From Gemmatimonadota bacterium (GTDB taxonomy: Bacteria; Gemmatimonadota; Gemmatimonadetes; Gemmatimonadales; Gemmatimonadaceae), in NCBI GenBank assembly GCA_016871855.1, contig VHBQ01000014.1, positions 1-47,454 of the forward strand: 47,454 bases of DNA, in the 5' to 3' direction. This document shows, piece by piece, positions 34,546-42,958 of the stretch. The notes under the pieces are model-generated. The model did not search any database. It was given only the letters and a program-made list of their open reading frames with translations, and was not told the DNA's origin. Every line of letters starts with the position of its first letter. Position 1 is the first letter of the stretch. The position numbers were made by a program, and so were the translations under genes.

Positions 34546-34878
34546 ATGGACATCGGAAAAGACCTCGTCGCCGCGTCGGCCACGCCGCTGGTGCTTGCCA
34601 TCCTCGCCGAAGGCGAGAGCTACGGCTACGCCATCCTCAAGCGGGTGAGCGAGCTCTCCGGCGGCGAGCTCCAGTGGACCGACGGGATGCTCTATCCCGT
34701 GCTCCATCGCCTCGAGCGCGACGGCCTTGTGAAGGCCAGTTGGGGCGAGTCCGAGTCCGGCCGGCGGCGCAAGTACTACCAGCTCACCAAGGCCGGCACC
34801 GCGGAGCTGGAGGCGCAGAAGAAACAGTGGCAGATCGTGAACAAGGCACTCCGCGCGACCCCGTTCCACTCGAAGTAG
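34546..34878 (+). CDS. PadR-family transcriptional regulator
   Basis: A protein of 110 residues, the size of short PadR-s1 regulators. The winged-helix domain is clear: TPLVLAILAEGESYGYAILKRV, WTDGMLYPVLHRLERDGLVKASWGESESGRRRKYYQLT, with Gly/Arg-rich wing residues. A short C-terminal helix (EAQKKQWQIVNKAL) would mediate dimerisation. The upstream perfect inverted repeat at 34493-34528 is its probable own operator. No Shine-Dalgarno is visible before the ATG, so the short leader may be translated weakly. It is followed after 47 bp by a permease-prefix-domain membrane protein, a pairing seen repeatedly in related phyla and pointing to co-regulation. Confidence 0.9.
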   Translation: MDIGKDLVAASATPLVLAILAEGESYGYAILKRVSELSGGELQWTDGMLYPVLHRLERDGLVKASWGESESGRRRKYYQLTKAGTAELEAQKKQWQIVNKALRATPFHSK

Positions 34879-34925
34879 CGCGTCCCGTCCCTTCCAACCT
34901 GCACGCGCTGCTCAGGAGGCATCCC

Positions 34926-36272
34926 GTGATCGAAGCACAAATCAACGAATGGCGGTCGTACGTGAGCCGCGGCCGAGCCATCGACGCCGCAGACGTCAGC
35001 GAACTCGAGGATCACCTGCGCAGTCAGGTGGCCGATCTCGTGAAGTCGGGACTCAGCGATGAGGAGGCGTTCCTCATCGGTGTGAAGCGGCTCGGCCAGC
35101 TCGACGGCCTCTCCCACGAGTTCGCCCGGGAGCACAGCGAACGGCTGTGGAAGCGGCTGATGGTGCCCGATGCGGCGAAGGACGGCGGCGACTGGCGGCG
35201 CGAAGTCGGCGTCGCCATCGCCTGCGCCATCGCGGCCGGCGCCGCGGTGAAGCTCCCCGAACTCTTCGGCGTGAGCATGCAAGCCCCGGACGCCGACTGG
35301 TTCTACGTCCCGAATCTGAGCTTCTTCACCCTGCCGTTCCTCACGGCGTTCTTCGTCTGGAAGCGCGGGGTCAGCAACGCGACGCGCATGGGACTCGCGG
35401 CGTTCTTCCTGGTCGGCGCGCTGGCGATCAACCTGATGCCCTTCGTGCAGGGGGGGCACACGCACCAGCTCGCCGCGCTGCACCTTCCGATCGCGCTCTG
35501 GCTCACGGTCGGCATCGCCTACGCCGGCGGCGCGTGGCGGGATCAAGACCAACGGATGAACTACGTGCGCTTCACCGGCGAGTGGTTCATCTACTACGTG
35601 CTGATCGCGCTCGGCGGCGGCGTCCTGATGGCCACGACGATGTTTGTCTTTCAAGCCATCGGGCTCGACCCCGAGAAGTTCATGCAGACCTGGATCATCC
35701 CATGCTGCGCGGCCGGCGCGGTGGTCATCGCCGGAATGCTCGTGGAGGCCAAGCAGAGCGTCATCGAGAACATGGCGCCCGTGCTCACCTACATCTTCAC
35801 GCCGCTCTTCACGCTGCTCCTGCTCGTCTTCCTCGGCACGACGGTTGTCACGGGGAGCGGCATTGACATGAAACGCGAGTCGCTGATTGGCTTCGACCTG
35901 CTGCTCGTGCTCGTCGTGGGGCTGCTGCTCTACGCCATCTCGGCGCGCGACCTGAACAAGCCGGCCGGCTTCTTCGACGTCCTCCAGTTCGTGCTGGTCA
36001 TCTGCGCGCTGCTGGTGGATGCGTTGGCGCTCTGGGCCATCCTCGCCCGCATCGGGGCCTTCGGCTTCAGCCCCAACAAGGTGGCCGCGCTCGGCGAGAA
36101 CCTCATCCTGGTGGCCAACCTCGGATGGAGCGCCGTGCTGTATTGGCGCTTCCTCACCAAGCGCGCCGCGTTCGCGCCGCTTGAACGGTGGCAAACGGCG
36201 TTCCTGCCCGTGTATGCCGCGTGGGCGTGGCTCGTGGTGCTGATCTTCCCGGTGGTGTTTAGATTCGTGTAA
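34926..36272 (+). CDS. Membrane protein with N-terminal permease-prefix (HAAS-like) domain
   Basis: A protein of 448 residues. The soluble N-terminus (about 1-85) contains VSELEDHLRSQVADLVKSGLSDEEAFLIGVKRLG, typical of the helical domain found beside PadR regulators. About ten hydrophobic segments follow (DUF4153-like arrangement), with no recognised catalytic motif. The GTG start has an excellent AGGAGG eight bases upstream. It is in an operon with padR, and its stop overlaps the start of the next gene (TAATG), so translation is coupled. The HAAS-type domain is thought to receive a signal together with PadR; the effector is unknown. Confidence 0.75.
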   Translation: MIEAQINEWRSYVSRGRAIDAADVSELEDHLRSQVADLVKSGLSDEEAFLIGVKRLGQLDGLSHEFAREHSERLWKRLMVPDAAKDGGDWRREVGVAIACAIAAGAAVKLPELFGVSMQAPDADWFYVPNLSFFTLPFLTAFFVWKRGVSNATRMGLAAFFLVGALAINLMPFVQGGHTHQLAALHLPIALWLTVGIAYAGGAWRDQDQRMNYVRFTGEWFIYYVLIALGGGVLMATTMFVFQAIGLDPEKFMQTWIIPCCAAGAVVIAGMLVEAKQSVIENMAPVLTYIFTPLFTLLLLVFLGTTVVTGSGIDMKRESLIGFDLLLVLVVGLLLYAISARDLNKPAGFFDVLQFVLVICALLVDALALWAILARIGAFGFSPNKVAALGENLILVANLGWSAVLYWRFLTKRAAFAPLERWQTAFLPVYAAWAWLVVLIFPVVFRFV

Positions 36273-37231
36273 TGCACACGCTTTCACGACTCGGGCGAAT
36301 GGGGGTGGCTGTCGCGGCGATCGCGACGGCGCCCCCGTTGCTCATCGCGCAGGTCGCCGCGCCGGCGGGCGCCGCGCGCGAGGAGCTGGCCAAGGCCTAC
36401 CTGCGCATGGATCGCGCCTACGCGGCGGCCGATTCGGCGGCGCGCATCAGCGATAGCACCCGCGCGCTCGTGAACCGCAGCTTCGATCGTGCCACGCTGA
36501 GCTTCTTCGGCGGGCGGTTCGCGGCGGCCGTGGCGATGATCGACTCGTCGGTGCAACTGCTCACCGCCGCGACCGGCGTCGAGGCGCCGCCCGTTGCGGC
36601 CGTGCCGACGTTGTCGGCCTTCCCCGGTGACTCGCGTCGCACGTTGATCGGGGCGAACGGCGCGCCGATCCCGCTGCGCGTAGTGGCCGCGCCCTCCGTC
36701 GTGAAATCGCAGCGCCCTGTCGGTGTGCTGCTCGCGCTGCACGGCGCTGGCGGCGACGAGAACATGTTCGTCGACGCTTACGGCCGAGGCATCGCGGCGC
36801 GGCTGGCCGCCGAGCAGGGGCTGATCCTCGTGTCGCCGGTGACGCTGCCGTTCGTGCAGTCGGCGGAACCGTTCGACTCGTTGATGGCGATGCTGCGCCG
36901 CGAGTATCGCGTGGACAGCGCACGGGTCTTCGTGATGGGGCACTCCCTTGGGTCGGGGGCGGCGGCGGGGCTGGCGCGCGCGCGTGCCGCGCAGATCGCC
37001 GGCGTGGTTTGCCTCGCTGGCGGCGCGCCGGTGGCGGTGCCCAACGCGCCGCCGATGCTATTCATCGGGGCCGAGCAGGATCCCATCGTGTCGGCCACAC
37101 GGGTCAAGGCCGCCGCCGCGGCCACGCCCACGGGCATCTACGAGCAACTGCCCTTCGAAGGGCACACGCTGATGGTGCGCAACGGGGTGAAGCGCGGGTT
37201 CGCCTGGCTGGCTGAGCTGCCGAAGCGCTAG
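36272..37231 (+). CDS. Exported alpha/beta-hydrolase (esterase/dienelactone-hydrolase-like)
   Basis: A protein of 319 residues with a signal-like N-terminus (VAVAAIATAPPLLIAQ). A helical stretch rich in Ala/Arg (about 35-95) precedes an alpha/beta-hydrolase domain: VGVLLALHGAGGDENMF (oxyanion loop), VFVMGHSLGSGAAAGLA (nucleophile Ser in GHSLG), MLFIGAEQDPIV (acid Asp) and LPFEGHTLMV (catalytic His). Substrate unknown; PHB-depolymerase-like or phospholipase/carboxylesterase relatives are possible. Its ATG overlaps the previous stop codon (TAATG), making it the third gene of the padR operon. Convergent with a lipoprotein gene after 55 bp. Confidence 0.82.
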   Translation: MHTLSRLGRMGVAVAAIATAPPLLIAQVAAPAGAAREELAKAYLRMDRAYAAADSAARISDSTRALVNRSFDRATLSFFGGRFAAAVAMIDSSVQLLTAATGVEAPPVAAVPTLSAFPGDSRRTLIGANGAPIPLRVVAAPSVVKSQRPVGVLLALHGAGGDENMFVDAYGRGIAARLAAEQGLILVSPVTLPFVQSAEPFDSLMAMLRREYRVDSARVFVMGHSLGSGAAAGLARARAAQIAGVVCLAGGAPVAVPNAPPMLFIGAEQDPIVSATRVKAAAAATPTGIYEQLPFEGHTLMVRNGVKRGFAWLAELPKR

Positions 37232-37286
37232 GACCCGGCAGTCGCGCCGGCGCCCGAGGCGACTTGCATCCGCGCTGAAGGCGCCA

Positions 37287-38276
37287 TCACAGCGGACCGT
37301 AGAGGCAAGCTCGCCCACCGAACGACGCGCGCCACGTGGTGACGAGCGCGGTGAAGCTGGTGAGCGTCACCGATCCCGCGTCACGCAGCGCGGCCAGTGG
37401 CTTGACGATGGAGTCTTCAGCGGCCGCGATCCCATTGACGGCCGTCAGCGTCGCCGGCTTGGCATGGATGGACGCGGTCAGCATGCAGTCGGCCTTCACC
37501 GCGCCCGTCTTGTAGGCGGTGCTGAGCTCGGTGATGCTCGCCAGCGTGCCGCGAAAGGCGCCGATCGCGCTGATGTTACCGGCGGAATCGTCCGCCCAGT
37601 AGCGGTCGCGCGACGCGGGTCGCCAGACGCCGCTCACGATGGGGTCGTTCACGTGGTTCGGCGTGCCGCTCCCCATCAGGATGTCGCCACGCCAGAGCGC
37701 GGCGGGGAAGCGCAGCCCAGCGACCGGGACGCGAAAGCGATCCCACCGCTGGAACGTGGGCAGATTCGGATCCCAGATGTGTCCGCCGATGACCGTGCTG
37801 CCGCCAACGCCCAGCGAGTCGAGCAGGTGGGCCACATCGGTGTAGTTGTAGCCGCCGTTCTCGTGCGAGTGCGGATCAATGGCGACGCCGAGGCTGTCGC
37901 GCAGGAATCGCAGCACGTTCCAGCCACCCGTCGAGGCGCGGAGGGCCGCATCCTCGAATTGCAGCGCGGCGAGAAGGAACTTCCAGTCCGGCTGCAGCGC
38001 CCACGCAACGTTGTACCGGCGGGTGAGCCGTGCCATCTCGATCAACCGGCTGCGCAAGTTGACGTACGCAATACGCGCCGCCGGATCGGTGAGGCTCGGC
38101 CCCGGCGTGTTGTCCTCGATGTGGGTGAAGACGACGACGTGGACGGGCGGCGCGCCCGTCGGAGATGGAGTGGCCGTCGGTTCGGAGGAGGCGCACGCGG
38201 CGACGATGAGCGCCGCCGCCGCAAGGAGTCGGCCCGCGCTGCGGCGAGAAGTGTCGTGATGTGCGCAGTGGGTCAT
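37287..38276 (-). CDS. Lipoprotein of unknown function, possibly polysaccharide-deacetylase-like
   Basis: A protein of 329 residues. The lipobox IVAAC places the lipidated Cys at 28, followed by a Ser/Thr/Pro linker. The body contains VHVVVFTHIEDNTPG, DPHSHENGGYNYTDVAHLLDSLGVGGSTVIGGHIWD and ASIHAKPATLTAV. The HSHENG and GGHIWD stretches recall the metal-binding segments of carbohydrate-esterase/NodB-like barrels, but I cannot assign a family. It overlaps the upstream DUF2784 gene by ATGA (38273-38276), so the two are translationally coupled. Confidence 0.6.
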   Translation of the reverse strand: MTHCAHHDTSRRSAGRLLAAAALIVAACASSEPTATPSPTGAPPVHVVVFTHIEDNTPGPSLTDPAARIAYVNLRSRLIEMARLTRRYNVAWALQPDWKFLLAALQFEDAALRASTGGWNVLRFLRDSLGVAIDPHSHENGGYNYTDVAHLLDSLGVGGSTVIGGHIWDPNLPTFQRWDRFRVPVAGLRFPAALWRGDILMGSGTPNHVNDPIVSGVWRPASRDRYWADDSAGNISAIGAFRGTLASITELSTAYKTGAVKADCMLTASIHAKPATLTAVNGIAAAEDSIVKPLAALRDAGSVTLTSFTALVTTWRASFGGRACLYGPL

Positions 38277-38659
38277 CGCGAGGCGATATCAGGATCTCCG
38301 GGCGCGCGCCGGCGCCACAGATACAAGTATGCGGTCACGTTGCCCGCGACCACCAGCGCCCCCAGCGCCCACTGCGTGGGCCGCGTCAACTGCGCCGGAT
38401 AGAGCACGGGCAGGACGTACTGCGCGATGAAGTCGCCGGCGTATCCCACGTCGCCGCCCAGTCGACGGAAGTGCACTTCGAGCGGCGTCAACGGGCAGAC
38501 CCATCCGGTGAACTCGATCAGCGCGCCCCACGCGGCGCACGGGATGTGCACCCAGGCGAGTCGCGGCCAGCGCAGCACGAGCAGCGCGCCGAGGACGACG
38601 AACGCGACGAAGGCGAGGTGCAGGAGGACGAGGACGTCGGCGATGAGCAGGTAGGTCAT
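38273..38659 (-). CDS. DUF2784-family small membrane protein
   Basis: A protein of 128 residues with about four hydrophobic segments (LLIADVLVLLHLAFVAFVVLGALLVL, WALGALVVAGNVTAYLYLW). WVHIPCAAWGALIEFTGWVCPLTPLE is the DUF2784 signature. Function unknown. It is first in a two-gene unit with the lipoprotein gene, sharing ATGA. Confidence 0.85.
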   Translation of the reverse strand: MTYLLIADVLVLLHLAFVAFVVLGALLVLRWPRLAWVHIPCAAWGALIEFTGWVCPLTPLEVHFRRLGGDVGYAGDFIAQYVLPVLYPAQLTRPTQWALGALVVAGNVTAYLYLWRRRAPGDPDIASR

Positions 38660-38723
38660 GCAGAGGACGGAACGATCCGGTTCCGTTCAGGTTGACGCGT
38701 CAGCGCCTTCGTCACGCGGCCAT

Positions 38724-39461
38724 TCATCCAGCGCGCACGCAGGCGAACATCGTATACTCCGCCTCGCCCGCAGCGTACCGCCCCTCGTGCACTTCGAACC
38801 CGATCGCGACCAGCTCCCGTCGCCATGTGTCGAGAGAGAAGAGGCCCATCGTCCAGTGCTCGGTCTCGATGCGCAGGCCGCCCTTGTCCCGAATGAGGTA
38901 CACGATCGTCGTGTCGTACTGCTCGTCGGTCGGGTCAGGATCGTAGACGTTCTCGATGAAGACCACGTCCACGCCATCGCGCGCGGCCGTCGTCGTGGTG
39001 GTCTTGTTCTGCTCGAACGACTCGACCGTGACATCCGGGGTGACGACCAAGACGCCGCCCGGTGTGAGGTGGGCGTGCGCGGTGCGCAACGCCGCCGTGA
39101 AGTCGGTCCGGCTGTTCATGTGCGCGATCGCGTCGTCGATGAGGACCGCGTCGAACGTGCCGAGTTGACGGCAGGTCCTCATGTCTCCGTGGACGAAGGT
39201 GCACTCCGGGTTCAGCGTTCTGGCCTGGGCGAGCATCGCGGGGCTCAGGTCCAGGCCGGTCACGGTGAAGTGCCGCTTCAGGTTCAGGACGTTCTTCCCG
39301 CCGCCGCACCCCAGGTCGAGCAGCGTAGCCGCCGGGCGCGCGGAGTACTGGCGAACCAGCGCCGTCACGTGCTCGCAGTAGTGTGCATACTCCGAGGCGG
39401 GGTCGCCCCACATCGGCCACAACCACGCGAGGTCAGTGTACAGGCGGCAAGTGTCCTGCAA
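38724..39461 (-). CDS. Class I SAM-dependent methyltransferase
   Basis: A protein of 245 residues. Motif I is TLLDLGCGGGKNVL, followed by VTGLDLSPAMLAQAR (acidic end of beta-2), HGDMRTC, and FDAVLIDDAIAHM (motif II region). The rest resembles small-molecule methyltransferases of the Methyltransf_25 type. The acceptor is unknown. It lies 65 bp downstream of nothing coding in its direction except the small membrane protein gene (39471-39905), with a 9-bp gap, so these two are probably cotranscribed. Confidence 0.85.
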   Translation of the reverse strand: MQDTCRLYTDLAWLWPMWGDPASEYAHYCEHVTALVRQYSARPAATLLDLGCGGGKNVLNLKRHFTVTGLDLSPAMLAQARTLNPECTFVHGDMRTCRQLGTFDAVLIDDAIAHMNSRTDFTAALRTAHAHLTPGGVLVVTPDVTVESFEQNKTTTTTAARDGVDVVFIENVYDPDPTDEQYDTTIVYLIRDKGGLRIETEHWTMGLFSLDTWRRELVAIGFEVHEGRYAAGEAEYTMFACVRAG

Positions 39462-39470
39462 GACCTCCTC

Positions 39471-39905
39471 CTAAGGCGCGGTCCTATTTGATGCCTTCGA
39501 CCAGGACCAGCGGTCCCCGGGCTCCCGAACGTAGCGGCGGATCACGTAGCCCCACGGAATGGCCAGCGTGAAGATCACGAGTCCCATCACATTGGCGAAC
39601 CATGTCTCGCTGAAGGCACCGTCAAGCTGGCCAGCACCGCGCCGCGGCAGGCCAATGGCGATCACCCACGTCGCCTTCCAGATCAACTCGAACAGGAGGA
39701 GCGGCAACATCTTCAATGGGTAGCGAATCCCGAGCACAGCAAGGAGCGCGACGGTGCTCAGTAGGCACCAGGTGACGCCGCGGAAGTGGTCGGCGGCCTC
39801 GGGCGCACCGAGGAGGAGCGGCCAAATCATTAATCCGACGCCCACGACGATCAGGAGATACGTCGCGCGGAGCACGTAGAGCCTGACAACCGACACTTCG
39901 TCCAT
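39471..39905 (-). CDS. Small membrane protein of unknown function
   Basis: A protein of 144 residues with four predicted helices (YLLIVVGVGLMIWPLLLG, TWCLLSTVALLAVLGI, LLLFELIWKATWVIAIG, MGLVIFTLAIPWGYVI) and a positively charged C-terminal tail. I recognise no family. It lies directly upstream of the methyltransferase gene (9-bp gap) and probably shares its transcript. Confidence 0.7.
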   Translation of the reverse strand: MDEVSVVRLYVLRATYLLIVVGVGLMIWPLLLGAPEAADHFRGVTWCLLSTVALLAVLGIRYPLKMLPLLLFELIWKATWVIAIGLPRRGAGQLDGAFSETWFANVMGLVIFTLAIPWGYVIRRYVREPGDRWSWSKASNRTAP

Positions 39906-40076
39906 TCAGTCCTCCCCGAGTTGGCAACACGCGCACCGGCGGGAAAATACTGCCTACGGACACGCGAGCGGCCCGGTTTCGACGGCGCTGGTCGCGCCGG
40001 CGTGGCGCACCGCGGGGCGACTAGGGGGCAAGCACCTTCGAGGCACTCGGCTCCATCTCGCGCCGGCGAGCGGCGC

Positions 40077-42104
40077 CTAGCGCGCCGTCGCGGTAAACGT
40101 GATTGGCGATCCGGACGCCGAAGCGACGATCGCCTGCGCCGTCTGCGTGCCAGTGGACGGTCCCAAGGTCCACGTCGCGCTCGCGCGGCCGTTGTTCGCG
40201 GTCACCGAACTCGCCGTAATGCGTCCGCCACCCTTTTCGACCACCCAGGTGACCGTGACGCCGGCCATCGCCTTTCCGCGCGCGTCCTCCACCAGCACGA
40301 CCAGCGGCTTGGCGAGGGCCGCGCCAGGCTTGGCCTCCTGCGAGCCGCCGCTCACCTCCGACAGGCGCGCGGGCGGATTACTCACGGAAAAGGTGGTCGA
40401 CGTCGCGGAGGTGACGCCATCGGCGCTCGCGATCAGCGAGAGTCCTGATTCCGGGGTATCGAACTGGAGTTGATCGAAGACAGCGAGCCCGACGACGGCG
40501 ACCACCGTGGTGTTGCCGGTGAGACGCGTGGAGCCAGTGGGCGAGACGAGCGCCAGCGACACCTTGCCCGCGAAGGTCGAGTCATGCTTGCCGCGCGCGT
40601 CAAAGGCCTCGACCACCACTGCCGGCCTCATCACCACGCCCACCGTCACGTCGCTCGGCCCGGTGGAGAAGACAAGCTTGCCTGGCGGCGCCGCCGTGAC
40701 CGAAAGCGCGGTCGCCGAGAACTCGGCGGAGACGCCGTTGGCCTTGACGAGCGAAGCCTTCAGCTTCATGCCGCCGTCCCTCCCGCCCAGCACCCACTTG
40801 TTCGACGACAGCCCCTTGGCGTCGGTGCGGGTGACGGTGTCGCCCGGAACGCCGTCACCGGAGCCCGGCTTCCACGCGATCTCCACGTTGGGCAACGGGG
40901 CCCCAGTCGCATCGAGAAGCTGCACGACCAATGGGTCCGCCAGCGCGGTACCTACTCGCGCCGCCTGCCCGTTGCCGCTCACGATGCTGAGGGTGGCCTT
41001 GTTCAGGTCGCCGCCAGAGCCGCCGGCGTTCCCGCCGCCGCGCGTGGTGTCGGCCGGCGTGGTGGCGGTGGCCGACACCGAGAACGGCGAACCGAGCAGC
41101 GAACCCGACGCCACGGTGAGCGTCTGCGTGCCGACGCTTTGGGCTAGTCTCCAAGTCGCGCGCGCGTAGCCGTCGCCATCCGTGGACTGGGCGACGTTGG
41201 TGAGGTGCCCGCCGCTCGACGGCGCGAACGAGACGCCAACACCCGGCACGCCCTGCTCCTCGACATCCACGACGCGCACCACCACCGGCTGTGGGAGCGA
41301 GCTTCCCGCCACAGCGCTCTGCCCGCCGCCCGACACGATGCGCAGGCGCACGGCGCGACGCAGGATCACCAGCTGCGCCGTGTCGGTCGCGCCATTGAAC
41401 ATCGTGGCGACGATGCGCACGGTGCCCGCCGTGCCGCGGGCCAGCCCTGCACCCGACGTATAGCGCGACAGCGGCGCGAGCAGCGTGTCGAGTGAAGAGT
41501 ACAGCACCGGCGCTCCGGTCACGTCCTTGCCTGTCGCGTCCACCGTGCGGGCAGCGAACGTGAACACATCGCCGCTTGTCACCTCCATCGCGCGCGGGTT
41601 GAGAAAGACGCGCGTCGCGTTCGCCCCTGCGCCCGCGTAACGCACCGGCACTTCCACGGGTGCGGGCGCGGGCAGATCAACGCCGATGGGCTGCGCGATC
41701 ACCGTCGCCGGCCCGCCGCGGAAGACCGTGTCGCGGTCGGCATTGATGTACGCCAGCGAGAGCTGCATCGGCTCGCCGGCGCGCGGCGCCGCCACGCCGA
41801 GCTTCACCTGCACGTTGAGCGAGAGGGAATCGAGCGCGGACGCAAACTCGTAGGTGCTGTCGAACGCGATGCTGCTGTCCGCGCGCGTGAGGTGCAGGCG
41901 CACCCTGCTGAATGGCACGAGGGTGCTCACACGCAGTCCCGGCGCGCCGAACGCGGCGGGGAAGCGCGGATGCACGGCGGGCAGGGCAAACCCCTCCGCG
42001 CGCGGCGCGCCGGGCGCGTCGCGGCCGCACGAACCCATCGTCGCCAGCGCGGGGAGCGCGGCGGCCGCGAGCAAGCGGCGTGCGTGGGGAGCGAGACCCG
42101 TCAT
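40077..42104 (-). CDS. Lipoprotein-like protein with four Big_1/invasin-type Ig-like modules
   Basis: A protein of 675 residues. A hydrophobic leader ends ATMGSC, a possible lipobox with Cys at about 26. After a unique region (about 30-275), four bacterial Ig-like modules can be seen, with starts such as RLRIVSGGGQSAVAGSSLPQ, LSIVSGNGQAARVGTALADP, LVFSTGPSDVTVGVVMRPA and LSEVSGGSQEAKPGAALAKP, each followed by PV-V-V/L-DA.G and G-ATWxL-type strands. A Gly-rich spacer (RGGGNAGGSGG) separates modules 1 and 2. Such proteins are surface or periplasmic adhesins or structural proteins. ATG 42104 gives the leader. Confidence 0.8.
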   Translation of the reverse strand: MTGLAPHARRLLAAAALPALATMGSCGRDAPGAPRAEGFALPAVHPRFPAAFGAPGLRVSTLVPFSRVRLHLTRADSSIAFDSTYEFASALDSLSLNVQVKLGVAAPRAGEPMQLSLAYINADRDTVFRGGPATVIAQPIGVDLPAPAPVEVPVRYAGAGANATRVFLNPRAMEVTSGDVFTFAARTVDATGKDVTGAPVLYSSLDTLLAPLSRYTSGAGLARGTAGTVRIVATMFNGATDTAQLVILRRAVRLRIVSGGGQSAVAGSSLPQPVVVRVVDVEEQGVPGVGVSFAPSSGGHLTNVAQSTDGDGYARATWRLAQSVGTQTLTVASGSLLGSPFSVSATATTPADTTRGGGNAGGSGGDLNKATLSIVSGNGQAARVGTALADPLVVQLLDATGAPLPNVEIAWKPGSGDGVPGDTVTRTDAKGLSSNKWVLGGRDGGMKLKASLVKANGVSAEFSATALSVTAAPPGKLVFSTGPSDVTVGVVMRPAVVVEAFDARGKHDSTFAGKVSLALVSPTGSTRLTGNTTVVAVVGLAVFDQLQFDTPESGLSLIASADGVTSATSTTFSVSNPPARLSEVSGGSQEAKPGAALAKPLVVLVEDARGKAMAGVTVTWVVEKGGGRITASSVTANNGRASATWTLGPSTGTQTAQAIVASASGSPITFTATAR

Positions 42105-42237
42105 AGAATGTTCAATTAGCAGCCCAGTCGCGCCGCGCCACAAGCGGTACCGGCACCCGCGGCCGGTGACGCATATCACATTGATTACGCCGTCGGCACC
42201 ATCGCTTGGTGAGGCTGGACCCACAGAGCTCGCCGAC

Positions 42238-42609
42238 TCACGAGGCGCTCGCCCCCAGCCAAGCGGCGACTGCGATGGCCAGAAAAACGGGCCATGCGAG
42301 GTGGCGACCGCGCGATCCAGCCGCGGTAACCAAGGAGGTCAGGAAGAACGTGGCGCTCAGGACGCGAATGCCACCGGTGGCGTCGCCGCGCGCGAGCACC
42401 CAGAAGCTGACCGCCGCTCCCACCCATGCGATGGACGTGAGATGCCAGGCAAACCGCAATGTCCGTTTGGTGAACAGATCGGAGCCAAATAGGTGCGGCA
42501 ACTCGGTGCGCCGAAACAGGCGACCCAGGATGTAGCGCTCTCCAAGGTAGGAATGGGCGACGCCGGTGAGTACGGCGAGCACCGAAGCGAGAAGGAGCCA
42601 GCTATTCAT
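42238..42609 (-). CDS. Small membrane protein of unknown function downstream of an attC-like site
   Basis: A protein of 123 residues with about four hydrophobic segments (WLLLASVLAVLTGVAHSYLG, WHLTSIAWVGAAVSFWVLA, VLSATFFLTSLVTAAG, PVFLAIAVAAWLG). The motif HSYLGERYILGRLFRR is the most distinctive; no family is recognised. The 349 bp upstream contain an attC-like hairpin ending 43 bp before its ATG, in the orientation expected for a gene cassette. No second such site follows the gene. Confidence 0.65.
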   Translation of the reverse strand: MNSWLLLASVLAVLTGVAHSYLGERYILGRLFRRTELPHLFGSDLFTKRTLRFAWHLTSIAWVGAAVSFWVLARGDATGGIRVLSATFFLTSLVTAAGSRGRHLAWPVFLAIAVAAWLGASAS

Positions 42610-42958
42610 AATCGCGGTGTTCTGAAGAGGGCACTCTCACTTGTTCACCTCCGCCCAACGCGCCGGTTCAGCGGCGGCCGACGGTCGTCCACTGCAACCG
42701 GATGCAACGCCGCAAACTGCCCGTGAACAATGGCCTTGCCGTACAGAGCCACCCACCTCTCCCCCCGGTCAACGAGCAGAGCGACGGCCACTGTGGCCTC
42801 GGCTCAATCCCCTCATCACTCGTACTGACCCGCGTGCTATTCTGACGTTCAGGACGATAATGCAAGTAGGCCGAGCGGCGGCACCGCCACCCAGTCCGAC
42901 CAGCAGTCGCCTTCCTACGGTGGGCGCGTGCCGCCAGGATGTGGTGGGGCCACTCGGC
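42610..42958. other. 349-bp intergenic region, no gene seen apart from the attC-like element
   Basis: There are open frames on both strands, but none with a plausible start site or a protein-like composition. The notable content is the imperfect hairpin at 42653-42712. The compact GCAAGTAGGCC and CTATTCTGACG stretches around 42838-42870 are locally AT-richer and could hold a promoter. Confidence 0.5.
42653..42712 (-). other. Degenerate integron attC-like site
   Basis: On the minus strand the segment ends with GCGTTGGGC, which fits the R' core GTTRRRY. It is preceded by an imperfect hairpin: CCGGTTGCAGTGGACGACCG against CGGCCGCCGCTGAACCGG, with two single-base bulges on the same arm, the layout of attC extrahelical bases. 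The opposite R'' core (RYYYAAC) is not intact. Confidence 0.35.
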
